11,577 bases of DNA, taken from NCBI GenBank assembly GCA_031254635.1, contig JAIRUB010000207.1:1-11577 (forward strand). Direction: 5' to 3'. The translations under genes were made by a program, and so were the position numbers. Below are positions 1 to 7,360 of this stretch, one piece after another. Positions within the stretch are counted from its first letter, which is position 1. Every line of letters starts with the position of its first letter. Under the pieces are notes generated by a model that was given only the letters and a program-made list of their open reading frames with translations, had not been told where the DNA came from and did not search any database. Source of the stretch: Prevotellaceae bacterium. Its GTDB lineage: Bacteria; Bacteroidota; Bacteroidia; Bacteroidales; UBA932.

Positions 1-139
1 CACTTGATTTCAAGGCTCTGAACGCCGTTTCTACTTGCCATCGTTCCTTGTAGGCCTGTTGTGCTTCTTCCGGCTTGTTAAAGAATATGATTATCTGTAG
101 TTCAGGTACTCCCGTACTCAACCTTGAGATTTTTCGTCT
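1..139 (-). pseudogene. IS4-like transposase fragment, N-terminus lost
   Basis: Reading the minus strand from 139 down to the window edge gives an open stretch of 46 codons just after an in-frame TGA (142-140). It contains the segments FNKPEEAQQAYKERW and WQVETAFRALKSS. This pattern, a partner of Glu in a YKxRWxxExxFxxLK context, is the C-terminal catalytic region of IS4-type DDE transposases; the Glu of VETAF would be the DDE glutamate. The N-terminal domains and the two catalytic aspartates are not encoded between 140 and 320, where only AT-rich DNA follows, so the gene is decapitated. Its C-terminus, if present, lies left of the window. A second reading is that the upstream part lies elsewhere after a rearrangement. 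The family is assigned by motif only. Confidence 0.6.
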
Positions 140-183
140 TCATTATAACTATATAAAAATCAGCTATAAAGATACGAAGTTTC

Positions 184-216
184 AAGGTCATTTTCCTAAT
201 AAAATGAACCTTTTTT
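184..216 (+). terminator. Hairpin plus T-run, terminator-like
   Basis: An 11-nt arm (184-194) pairs with 201-212 with a single bulged A. The loop is the 6 nt at 195-200, and a run of six T (211-216) follows directly. The form is that of an intrinsic terminator reading on the plus strand. No plus-strand gene is visible to its left in the window, and the neighbouring ygiQ and transposase fragment are both on the minus strand, so its client is unknown. On the minus strand the stem lacks a good T-tract. The arms are AT-rich and the fold is only moderately stable. Confidence 0.4.
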
Positions 217-320
217 CGTTGATATTTAAATAGTTATAAGAGATATTTCAACTTTTGTCATGTACTAAGCAAAATAATATATTTTTTCATTTAACCGATC
301 TTTAATTGTTTTAAGTAATT

Positions 321-2129
321 TTAAAGTTTGAAAAAATAGTCTTTCTGACTTAATTTTTCATCCTTACTATGGGCTACATACATTTTTTTCATATTTGCCG
401 AGTCAATACCAGTATAAAATATAGTGGAGGCGTGTGTCATGGGAGTTGGGGTAAAATCCTGCACCTGTTCGGGGCGCAGGGATAAATAGCGCATCTTTTT
501 AGCTAATTGCCTCATATCTTTTTCGGTGCATCCGGGGTGCGATGAAATGAAATAAGGAATTAATTGTAAGCATTTGCCGGAATTGCGGTTATATTCGTCG
601 AAAACCTTTTTCAGTTGCTCGAACAGGGCAAAGGAAGGCTTTCTCATAATCTTTAAAACATGCTCTTCGGTGTGTTCAGGAGCAACCTTGAGCCGTCCGG
701 ATATATGTTTTTCCAATAAATTGGTAAAATATGCTTTGGAAGTATCATCAAAAAATCCTTTTTCATTTAAAAATAAATCGTAACGAATACCGCTACCCAC
801 AAAGGCTTTTTTGATTTTCGGCAATGCTTCTACTTGTTTATAAAGCGCTAACAAACGCCTATGGCTAGTATCTAAATTTTTGCATATAGTAGGATGAATA
901 CAGGAAAAGCGACAACATTTATTGCATAGCTTCCTGCTTTTACCATGCATGCTGTACATATTGGCCGATGGGCCGCCCAAATCGCTGAGATAACCTTTGA
1001 ATCCGGGCATTTGGGCTATTTTTGCAATTTCTGACAATATTGATTGTTCCGACCGCTCTACAATCTCTTTGCCTTGATGAACGGCAATGGTACAAAAACT
1101 GCATCCGCCAAAGCATCCACGATGAATATTTACCGAAAATTTAATCATCTCGTAGGCGGGAATATGTTTGTCTTTATAACGTGGGTGCGGTAGGCGGGTA
1201 TAGGGAAGGTCGTATGAAGCATCAATTTCGGATGTACTCATTGTGGAATAGGGGGGGAAGACTATAATTGAGAATTGAGAATTGAGAATTGAGAATTGGT
1301 TATTTGTTAATTTGCTTATTTGTTTTTGATTCGTAATTCGTAATTCGTAATTGGGTAGTGGTTCGACCAATGGGCGGGGGGAGGATACGTTGGCTTCTTC
1401 TTCAATGACACGAAAATGTTCGGCGAATTTTCGCTTATCGGCTTTACATTCTTCATAAAATGGCAGAAGCCTGTAATCGGAAAGCTTTGCAGCATCTGCT
1501 GTTGTGGCTATTATGGCTGTTTGCGGAATGCCTATAAGGCTTTCTTTTCGCTCTAACCGATGGATAATTTCACGGACAGGCTGTTCACCCATACCATACA
1601 CCAATATATCGGCGCCGCTGTCCACCAAGACTGATGGTTTGAGCGAATCATTCCAGTAGTCGTAGTGGGTAGTGCGGCGTAGTGAAGCCTCAATGCCACC
1701 AAGCACCACCGGCGTATCGGAGTACAACTGTTTTAGTATTTTTGTATATACGGTTACAGCATAATCGGGTCGATATCCGGCCTTTCCTTCCGGCGTATAG
1801 GCATCGTTGCTTCGCAGACGCTTATTGGCCGTGTAATGATTAACCATACTGTCCATACAGCCTGATGTAACGCCGAAGAACAAGCGCGGTACGCCTAATT
1901 TCTTAAAATCGCGCAAATCGTCGCGCCAGTTGGGTTGTGGTATAATAGCCACTCGCAGGCCTTCCGCTTCAAGTACACGCCCTATCATCGCCGCGCCAAA
2001 AGACGGATGGTCGATATAGGCATCGCCTGTAAACAGAATAACATCTAATTCGTCCCAACTTCTTGCTTCTACTTCTTTTTTGGAGGTAGGCAGAAATGCA
2101 TCAACTTTATCTACTGAGAAATTCTTCAA
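321..2129 (-). CDS. ygiQ: YgiQ-family radical SAM protein
   Basis: This is a 602-aa protein of the YgiQ (UPF0313) family: radical S-adenosylmethionine enzymes of cytoplasmic type whose reaction is not established. The N-terminal part has the family's hallmark stretch GDAYIDHPSFGAAMIG (about residues 35-50), followed by a B12-binding-like or Rossmann-like region. The radical SAM cluster motif CxxxCxxC is Cys339, Cys343 and Cys346 (GCFGGCSFC). A second cysteine group (LCNKCCRFSC) follows near residue 405, as usual in the family. The start is a TTG at 2129-2127 that overlaps the end of the upstream dehydrogenase by 23 nt. It was chosen because no ATG or GTG precedes the conserved region, and the overlap suggests translational coupling. 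About 30 residues near positions 259-288 come from low-complexity heptamer repeats and lie between the conserved stretches RPLVEP and VFPPYSTMS; they look like an insertion. The family call is firm, but the function is unknown. Confidence 0.93.
   Translation of the reverse strand: MKNFSVDKVDAFLPTSKKEVEARSWDELDVILFTGDAYIDHPSFGAAMIGRVLEAEGLRVAIIPQPNWRDDLRDFKKLGVPRLFFGVTSGCMDSMVNHYTANKRLRSNDAYTPEGKAGYRPDYAVTVYTKILKQLYSDTPVVLGGIEASLRRTTHYDYWNDSLKPSVLVDSGADILVYGMGEQPVREIIHRLERKESLIGIPQTAIIATTADAAKLSDYRLLPFYEECKADKRKFAEHFRVIEEEANVSSPRPLVEPLPNYELRITNQKQISKLTNNQFSILNSQFSIIVFPPYSTMSTSEIDASYDLPYTRLPHPRYKDKHIPAYEMIKFSVNIHRGCFGGCSFCTIAVHQGKEIVERSEQSILSEIAKIAQMPGFKGYLSDLGGPSANMYSMHGKSRKLCNKCCRFSCIHPTICKNLDTSHRRLLALYKQVEALPKIKKAFVGSGIRYDLFLNEKGFFDDTSKAYFTNLLEKHISGRLKVAPEHTEEHVLKIMRKPSFALFEQLKKVFDEYNRNSGKCLQLIPYFISSHPGCTEKDMRQLAKKMRYLSLRPEQVQDFTPTPMTHASTIFYTGIDSANMKKMYVAHSKDEKLSQKDYFFKL
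1266..1353. repeat. Two heptamer tandem arrays inside ygiQ
   Basis: The unit AATTGAG is repeated 4.7 times without error at 1266-1298. The unit ATTCGTA occurs three times plus a partial copy at 1329-1353. Between them, at about 1299-1328, are looser copies of a TTATTTG-like word. The whole block lies within the ygiQ coding frame and translates on the minus strand to strings such as NSQFSILNSQFSI and NYELRITN. Because the unit is 7 bp, the protein repeats every 7 residues only after three units. Gain or loss of one unit would shift the frame. Confidence 0.9.
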
Positions 2130-3042
2130 TATTTTTTGCAGTTAATGCAATCAAACGCTTGCGGGCATCAACGCTTCCCCAGGCTAAATGGGGCGTAAAT
2201 TGGAACTTTGCTTTGTCTTTCACCGACAAATAGGGATGATTGGCAGGAATAGGTTCCTGTTCATACACATCAATAACTGCGCCACCTATCAGATTTTCGT
2301 CAATGGCCTTAACCAAATCCTGTTCATTAATAATCCCTCCGCGCCCCATATTGGCAATAATAGCCGTAGGTTTCATTAGTTTTAGCTTTTCAAGTGTAAT
2401 CAGATTTCTGCTTTGTTCATTCAAAGGGGCATGAATAGAGATGATATCGCAGCTACGCAGCAATTCGTCCAATTCCAACCGAGGATAAAGCGTATCGGTA
2501 TTTTTCCCAGAGGTAGAATAATACATCACTTCAGCGCCAAAAGCAGTAGACACTTTGGCCACTCGTTTGCCTATAGTTCCAAGTCCGATAATGCCAAACC
2601 GCTTTCCGGCCAATTCCCAAAAGGTTTGTCCGTAGTGGGTAAATATCATACTGGTAGAATAAGCACCGCTTTTTACATATTGGTCGAAATAGGCGGTGCC
2701 GTTTAGCAAACTCAGTATATTGGCAAAGGTTGTTTGTACTACACTTTCCGTAGAATAACCGGCTACATTTTTTATTGTAATCCCTTTTTCGGCTGCATAT
2801 TGTATGTTGATATTGTTGGTGCCGGTGGCTGCAACACAAATTAGTTTCAGCAAAGGAGCGGCATCCATTTCTATCTGTCCGACAGCTACTTTGTTGGTAA
2901 TAACAATATCAGCAGCCTTTATGCGTTCGATGGTTTCGTGTACTAAGGTTGTGCTGTAAATTGTTAAATTGCCCAACGATTCTAAAGGGGTGAGGGCTAT
3001 ATCCTTGCCAATGGTATCGGCATCTAAAAAAACAATATGCAT
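2107..3042 (-). CDS. D-2-hydroxyacid dehydrogenase (glycerate dehydrogenase-like)
   Basis: This is a 311-aa cytoplasmic NAD(P)-dependent oxidoreductase of the D-2-hydroxyacid dehydrogenase family, which interconverts 2-hydroxyacids and 2-oxoacids. The nucleotide-binding loop GLGTIG is residues 153-158. The expected catalytic set is present: Arg234 in NMGRGG, Glu263 in DVYEQEP and His285 in FTPHLAW. The overall form and the TPHLAW end resemble glycerate/hydroxypyruvate reductases, but the substrate cannot be fixed from sequence. The start chosen is ATG at 3042-3040, giving MHIVFLDADT. Longer readings would run into the tRNA gene; an ATG three codons upstream is also possible. The gene begins 20 nt after the 3' end of tRNA-Leu and ends inside the start of ygiQ, so all three are probably co-transcribed from the promoter at 3158-3188. 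Confidence 0.9.
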   Translation of the reverse strand: MHIVFLDADTIGKDIALTPLESLGNLTIYSTTLVHETIERIKAADIVITNKVAVGQIEMDAAPLLKLICVAATGTNNINIQYAAEKGITIKNVAGYSTESVVQTTFANILSLLNGTAYFDQYVKSGAYSTSMIFTHYGQTFWELAGKRFGIIGLGTIGKRVAKVSTAFGAEVMYYSTSGKNTDTLYPRLELDELLRSCDIISIHAPLNEQSRNLITLEKLKLMKPTAIIANMGRGGIINEQDLVKAIDENLIGGAVIDVYEQEPIPANHPYLSVKDKAKFQFTPHLAWGSVDARKRLIALTAKNIEEFLSR

Positions 3043-3062
3043 AAAACACATCAAATTAGTAG

Positions 3063-3146
3063 TGCCCAGGACAAGACTCGAACTTGCACACCGTAACCGG
3101 CGCCAGCCCCTCAAGCTGGTGTGTCTACCAATTTCACCACCTGGGC
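3063..3146 (-). tRNA. tRNA-Leu (anticodon GAG)
   Basis: The minus strand folds as a class II tRNA. The 7-bp acceptor stem is GCCCAGG with CCTGGGC, and the discriminator is A at 3063. The D-arm contains AAATTGGTAGA. The anticodon stem is CCAGC/GCTGG with loop TTGAGGG, whose anticodon GAG lies at 3112-3110. A long variable arm with its own short stem follows, and the T-arm carries TTCGAGT. The long variable arm and GAG anticodon identify leucine, decoding CUC and CUU. CCA is not encoded (the next bases are CTA), so it must be added by the CCA-adding enzyme. Confidence 0.96.
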
Positions 3147-3157
3147 AATTAGGGCTG

Positions 3158-3188
3158 CAAAGATAGGCATTTTTCCGAATAGTGCAAA
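3158..3188 (-). promoter_or_regulatory. Bacteroidota-type promoter for tRNA-Leu
   Basis: On the minus strand a TTTG (3188-3185) is followed by 19 bp and then TATCTTTG (3165-3158). This matches the Bacteroidota housekeeping consensus of a -33 TTTG and a -7 TAnnTTTG. The tRNA 5' end lies 11 nt beyond the -7 box, so transcription would start close to the mature tRNA end. With no room for another promoter between the tRNA and the dehydrogenase, this one probably also drives the dehydrogenase and ygiQ. Confidence 0.8.
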
Positions 3189-3329
3189 TTATTTTTTTAA
3201 TGTAGAAAAACGATTATTTTAAATTGTGAGTGGCTATATATCAATTACAAATGAAAAGATAATATTGTTTTACGAAAGAATAAAGGAAAATATTCTCTTA
3301 AATTATCAACTTTATTAATAGAAAATACT

Positions 3330-3337
3330 TATTTTTG
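3330..3337 (+). promoter_or_regulatory. Probable -7 box for folC
   Basis: TATTTTTG fits TAnnTTTG and lies 17 nt before the folC ATG, which would leave a leader of about 10 nt. A clear TTTG-type -33 element is not seen about 19-20 bp upstream in this AT-rich DNA, so the call rests on the -7 box alone. The rest of the 3147-3354 gap between tRNA-Leu and folC is AT-rich and shows nothing else recognisable beyond the tRNA promoter. Confidence 0.5.
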
Positions 3338-3354
3338 TACAAGAATTACACATA

Positions 3355-4683
3355 ATGAGTCGGCAGGAACTATTATATTCCGAAACTACTGCATTTTTAT
3401 TCAGTAAATTACCTATATATCAAAGGGTAGGAGCGATAGCATATAAGCCTGACTTACACACGGCACAGGCCTTCGATGAATATTTTAATTTTCCACATTG
3501 TCAATATAAAACCATTCATGTAGCCGGCACTAACGGAAAAGGCTCGGTATCGCATATATTAGCATCTGTATTACAAAGCGCAGGTTATAAGGTGGGATTG
3601 TTCACATCGCCGCATTTAAAAGACTTCCGTGAACGGATAAAAGTGAATGGCGTAATGATTCCAGAAGAAGAAGTTACCGATTTTGTACTGAAACATAAGG
3701 CAAAGATAGAAGAACTACAGCCTTCTTTTTTTGAAATGACAGCAACCATGGCTTTTTCCTATTTTGCCCGGCAGATAGTTGATATAGCGATTATTGAAGT
3801 AGGTATGGGCGGTCGATTGGACGCTACCAATGTGATTCAGCCGGTTATGAGTATAATTACAAATATCGGCATGGACCATTGTGAGCATTTGGGACACTCC
3901 TTGCCTGCCATTGCCGTCGAAAAGGCCGGTATCATTAAGGCTGGAACGCCTGTGGTCATCGGCGAACGGCAGCATGAAACTTCGCCGGTATTTGAAGCAA
4001 AAGCCAAAGAACACAACGCCCCACTGTTCTACGCCGACAACTATGTGCGAATGGAAAGCGCTCAGTTGATTGGTAATATCCAATCTTTCTCTGTGGTTAT
4101 TCCCGACAGCCTTTTTGTCATGAATCTACAGTTAGATTTGCAAGGTACTTATCAACGGAAGAATATTGTAACAGTATTGGCCGCTTTGCATATACTAAAA
4201 GATTGTCGTGACGTTCGCAAAAAGCCTTGTTTTATTATCAAAGAAGAAGCCTTGCGCCAAGGTTTAAGTAAAGTGGTATCACAAACAGGTTTAAGAGGAC
4301 GCTGGGAAATTCTTTCCAAACATCCGTTAATAATCTGCGATACGGGACATAATGCCAACGGCTTGAGGGAAAGCATGGCACAGCTAAAAAATATTCCTCG
4401 CCGCCGCTTGCATTTTATATTGGGAATGGTTCAGGAAAAGGATTTAGACAGCATCATACCTTTACTTCCTACTGATGCTTACTATTATTTTACCAAGGCC
4501 GACCTTCCGCGTGCAATAGACCCACGCGATTTGGCCAAGCATTGCAGCGAATACGGCTTACGTGGACAAATCATTCAAACGGTACCTAATGCCGTAAAAA
4601 TTGCCAAAAGCAATGCCTATCCCGATGATATTATTTTTATAGGAGGCAGCACATTCGTGGTAGCGGAAGCTTTAGATGAATAA
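3355..4683 (+). CDS. folC: Bifunctional folylpolyglutamate/dihydrofolate synthase
   Basis: This 442-aa cytoplasmic ligase of the Mur ligase superfamily adds glutamate to dihydropteroate or to folates using ATP, completing folate synthesis and retaining folates in the cell. The P-loop GTNGKGS is residues 58-64, in the signature context IHVAGTNGKGSVSHILAS. It is followed by LFTSPHL and the Mur-type motif EVGMGGRLDATN (about 148-159), and the C-terminal domain carries ICDTGHNANG near residue 330. Length and domain order are those of a full FolC. The start ATG is preceded by AT-rich DNA, as is usual in this phylum. It reads divergently from tRNA-Leu and has its own likely promoter. Whether both activities are present cannot be told from sequence; a separate dihydrofolate synthase is not visible here. 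Confidence 0.95.
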   Translation: MSRQELLYSETTAFLFSKLPIYQRVGAIAYKPDLHTAQAFDEYFNFPHCQYKTIHVAGTNGKGSVSHILASVLQSAGYKVGLFTSPHLKDFRERIKVNGVMIPEEEVTDFVLKHKAKIEELQPSFFEMTATMAFSYFARQIVDIAIIEVGMGGRLDATNVIQPVMSIITNIGMDHCEHLGHSLPAIAVEKAGIIKAGTPVVIGERQHETSPVFEAKAKEHNAPLFYADNYVRMESAQLIGNIQSFSVVIPDSLFVMNLQLDLQGTYQRKNIVTVLAALHILKDCRDVRKKPCFIIKEEALRQGLSKVVSQTGLRGRWEILSKHPLIICDTGHNANGLRESMAQLKNIPRRRLHFILGMVQEKDLDSIIPLLPTDAYYYFTKADLPRAIDPRDLAKHCSEYGLRGQIIQTVPNAVKIAKSNAYPDDIIFIGGSTFVVAEALDE

Positions 4684-4703
4684 TGAAGGGTACAGGGTGA
4701 AAA

Positions 4704-4711
4704 TAAATTTG
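4704..4711 (+). promoter_or_regulatory. Possible -7 box for the prolyl oligopeptidase gene
   Basis: TAAATTTG fits TAnnTTTG, 20 nt after the folC stop and about 90 nt before the peptidase ATG. No matching -33 TTTG is seen, and AT-rich DNA yields such words by chance, so this is tentative. Confidence 0.3.
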
Positions 4712-4773
4712 AAAATTTAATAACTTTATGAACTTTTAACTCATAAGCCGTTTCACGCTTTACTCTTCACGAC

Positions 4774-4797
4774 AATTAAACAATTAAACAATTAAAC
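4774..4797 (+). repeat. Octamer repeat in the peptidase leader
   Basis: Three perfect head-to-tail copies of AATTAAAC end 3 nt before the ATG at 4801. They occupy exactly the ribosome-binding region of the prolyl oligopeptidase gene. Upstream of it, about 4751-4770, is a pyrimidine-rich TTTCACGCTTTACTCTTCAC stretch resembling other micro-repeats in this genome. Confidence 0.85.
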
Positions 4798-4800
4798 ATA

Positions 4801-6915
4801 ATGAAAAAACTATCTCTCTTCTTAATCCCGATGTTGGCCGTAGGTTGCAGCCAGCAGCCAAAATCAATTCCGGTAAGCTATCCGGAAACACAAAAGATTG
4901 AACATTCTGACCTTTATTTTGGTACGGAAATTGCCGACCCCTACCGTTGGTTGGAAGACGACCGCTCGGATGAAACTGCCGCCTGGGTGAAACTTCAAAA
5001 TGAAGTAACCTTCGGTTATTTGGAAAAGATTCCTTTCCGCAACGAGATTAAAAGCAAACTTACCGAAATGTGGAATTATCCACGCCAGGGTGTTCCTTTC
5101 AAAGCAGGGGAAAAGTATTTTATGTGGAAAAACGATGGTTTGCAAAACCAATCGGTACTTTACATTATGGACGGTTTGGATGGTAAACCCCGCGAATTTA
5201 TAAATCCGAACACAATCTCGCAACAGGGTACTACTGCTGTTGGTTCGCTTAGTATTTCGAACGACAATAAATATGTGGCTTACACTACCTCAGTGGGCGG
5301 ATCAGACTGGAAAGAAATTCATATAAAAGACATTGATGGCAATGATTTGCCGGATATGATTCAATGGGTAAAGTTTTCCGGTATTTCATGGGATGATAAT
5401 GGTTTCTACTATAGCTGCTATGATGAGCCTAAAGGCAGCGTCCTTTCTTCGAAAAATGAATCCAATAGAATCTATTACCACAAATTAGATACTAAACAAA
5501 AAGATGATAAGTTGATCTACGAAGATTTGAAAAATCCTCTGCGTTATAACACAGCCGGAATTACCAAAGACGGACGTTATTTAATACTAAGCGTGTCGGA
5601 GGGAACAGGCGGAAACTCACTCGCTGTAAGAGATATGATAAAATTCGGCAGCAAATTCCGCACCATAGTTGAAAAATTAGATAAGGATTACGATGTTATT
5701 GAAAATTTTGACGACGAATTGTATGTGCTTACTAACGACAACGCTCCCCGTTATCGTTTAATGAAAATTAACCCTTCAGCTACAAAGCTGGAATGGGAAG
5801 TGGTAATACCCGAAAGCGAAACCGATGTATTGCAGTCGGTAACAGTAATAGGCGACAAATTAGTAGCTAACTACTTGCACAATGCTTATTCTGTATTAAA
5901 TATTTTTGATAGAAATGGTAACTTGGAAACCGAAATTAAACTACCCGAATTAGGTACAATAGGCGGTATCAGTGGTGAAAAAGGCGACAACGAAATGTTT
6001 TATGCCTTCAGCTCTTTCAGCAGGCCTACAGAGATTTATCGCATGGAAGATATTAATCAATTTGATCCGAAACTTTATTTAGCTACTGAGCTTAACTTCA
6101 AACTGTCGAAATATGTGACGGAGCAGGTATGGTATACCAGTAAAGACGGAACAAGGGTGCCTATGTTTATTGTTTATAAAGAAGGCCTGAAGAAAAACGG
6201 CAAGAACCCTACATTGCTTTATGGTTATGGCGGTTTTAACAGTAGCATCACACCCGGTTTCAGTATCAGCAACCTGTTTTTCTTGGAACAGGGCGGAATA
6301 TATGCTGCACCTAACATTCGCGGAGGCGGCGAGTTTGGCGAAGCCTGGCATAAAGCAGGCACTAAACTGCAAAAACAAAATGTGTTCGACGACTTCATTG
6401 TTGCCGCCGAATACTTGATTGAACAAAAATATACATCCCCGAAAAAATTGGCTATCCGTGGCGGTTCTAATGGCGGATTGCTCGTTGGCACCTGCGTAAA
6501 CCAACGTCCCGAGCTCTATAAGGTGGCCCTGCCTGCAGTAGTCGTGATGGACATGCTCCGTTTCCATAAATTTACTGTTGGCTGGGGATGGGTAGGCGAC
6601 TATGGCTCAAGCGATAACGAAGAGCAGTTCCACTATCTCTTAGGCTATTCACCCTTGCATAATATTCAACAGGGCGTATGCTATCCGGCTACCTTAATTA
6701 CTACAGCTGACCATGATGACCGTGTAGTTCCGGCGCACTCGTTTAAATATGCCGCTACCATGCAAGAAGCGCAAGATTGCGAAAACCCTATATTGATTCG
6801 TATTGAAACCATGGCTGGGCATGGCACCGGCAAGCCTATGTCCAAAAGCATAGAAGAAGCCACCGATATGTGGTCATTTGTGCTTTATAATTTGGGAATG
6901 AAATATAAGAAGTGA
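4801..6915 (+). CDS. Prolyl oligopeptidase family serine peptidase, lipoprotein (S9A)
   Basis: This 704-aa S9A peptidase of the prolyl oligopeptidase type cleaves short peptides, usually after proline. The N-terminus MKKLSLFLIPMLAVGCSQQPK is a lipoprotein signal with probable lipid Cys16, so the enzyme should sit in the envelope facing the periplasm or beyond. After it comes the family N-terminal stretch DPYRWLEDDRSDET, a propeller region (about 80-430), and the alpha/beta-hydrolase domain. The catalytic triad is visible: Ser556 in GGSNGG, Asp639 in DHDDRVVP and His674 in AGHGTGK. The spacing matches the classical enzyme, whose length is also about 700. The gene follows folC by 117 nt and probably has its own start signals. 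A related specificity (oligopeptidase B-like) cannot be fully excluded, but the motifs favour prolyl cleavage. Confidence 0.95.
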   Translation: MKKLSLFLIPMLAVGCSQQPKSIPVSYPETQKIEHSDLYFGTEIADPYRWLEDDRSDETAAWVKLQNEVTFGYLEKIPFRNEIKSKLTEMWNYPRQGVPFKAGEKYFMWKNDGLQNQSVLYIMDGLDGKPREFINPNTISQQGTTAVGSLSISNDNKYVAYTTSVGGSDWKEIHIKDIDGNDLPDMIQWVKFSGISWDDNGFYYSCYDEPKGSVLSSKNESNRIYYHKLDTKQKDDKLIYEDLKNPLRYNTAGITKDGRYLILSVSEGTGGNSLAVRDMIKFGSKFRTIVEKLDKDYDVIENFDDELYVLTNDNAPRYRLMKINPSATKLEWEVVIPESETDVLQSVTVIGDKLVANYLHNAYSVLNIFDRNGNLETEIKLPELGTIGGISGEKGDNEMFYAFSSFSRPTEIYRMEDINQFDPKLYLATELNFKLSKYVTEQVWYTSKDGTRVPMFIVYKEGLKKNGKNPTLLYGYGGFNSSITPGFSISNLFFLEQGGIYAAPNIRGGGEFGEAWHKAGTKLQKQNVFDDFIVAAEYLIEQKYTSPKKLAIRGGSNGGLLVGTCVNQRPELYKVALPAVVVMDMLRFHKFTVGWGWVGDYGSSDNEEQFHYLLGYSPLHNIQQGVCYPATLITTADHDDRVVPAHSFKYAATMQEAQDCENPILIRIETMAGHGTGKPMSKSIEEATDMWSFVLYNLGMKYKK

Positions 6916-7048
6916 AAATATAGAAGGTGAACAAGGTGTGGGGTGAAAGTCAATTCAAAGATTAGAAAATATATAATTTTAGGGACCTGCTGCTGTGTTG
7001 TTTTTAACAAGGGGATTCATTAACTATAAAACCAAACAGTAATTGTCA
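6916..7048. other. Spacer before the SagB-like remnant
   Basis: This is 133 nt of mostly AT-rich DNA with no clear TAnnTTTG box, terminator or coding stretch. GGTGAA-like words at 6926-6946 resemble degenerate micro-repeats. No remains of the missing parts of the downstream nitroreductase-like gene were recognised here. Confidence 0.5.
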
Positions 7049-7360
7049 ATGAAAAATTTATTAGAAAAAAAATGGTTATTTTGCACAATCTTACTTATTG
7101 TATTTTTGAAGTGCAATAATAAATCATCTGAAAATGAATCAAATAAGTCTGTTTTGATAAAAACAGAAGAATTGTACCCATTTGAAATTTATGCGGTAAT
7201 CGGAAATGTGGAGGGTATAGAACCCGGCGTGTATAGGTATATTCCACAAGAGCATAAAATAGTAAGAACAATCGACGAAGATGTCAGAGATGAACTTTGC
7301 GCAGTTGCATTATGCCGGTTGGATATTATAACAAATAGCGCCACTTATATTGCTTTGTGA
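7049..7360 (+). pseudogene. Truncated SagB/ThcOx-type nitroreductase remnant
   Basis: This is an open frame of 103 aa from ATG 7049 (a TTG two codons earlier is the alternative). The first 24 residues look like a signal sequence ending in IVFLKC; a lysine before Cys is unusual for a lipobox. From about residue 44 the protein reads LYPFEIYAVIGNVEGIEPGV then YRYIPQEHKIV. I recognise this as the middle of SagB-type FMN-dependent dehydrogenases, normally written LYPLEIYxVVGNVEGLxPGxY. The N-terminal FMN-binding part with its RRSxRxF motif is missing, although the signal remains. The protein stops at ATYIAL, about where the family would have some 100 further residues. It therefore looks like a gene that suffered an internal and a 3' deletion yet stayed open. 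It could alternatively be a small secreted protein in use. Its TGA overlaps the mtaB GTG start by 4 nt. Confidence 0.6.

Noticed and set aside
2531..2839. A 102-codon minus-strand frame inside the dehydrogenase gene
   Set aside because: It is a shadow in another frame of a gene with complete catalytic motifs, and its cysteine- and arginine-rich translation resembles nothing.
3043..3114. A longer N-terminus for the dehydrogenase (starting MRGWRRLRCA)
   Set aside because: These codons are the 3' half of tRNA-Leu; the family N-terminus starts at MHIVFLDADT.
6079..6567. A 162-codon minus-strand frame opposite the S9A catalytic domain
   Set aside because: It lies antisense to the conserved GGSNGG region and is open through codon bias of the real gene; no motif or promoter supports it.
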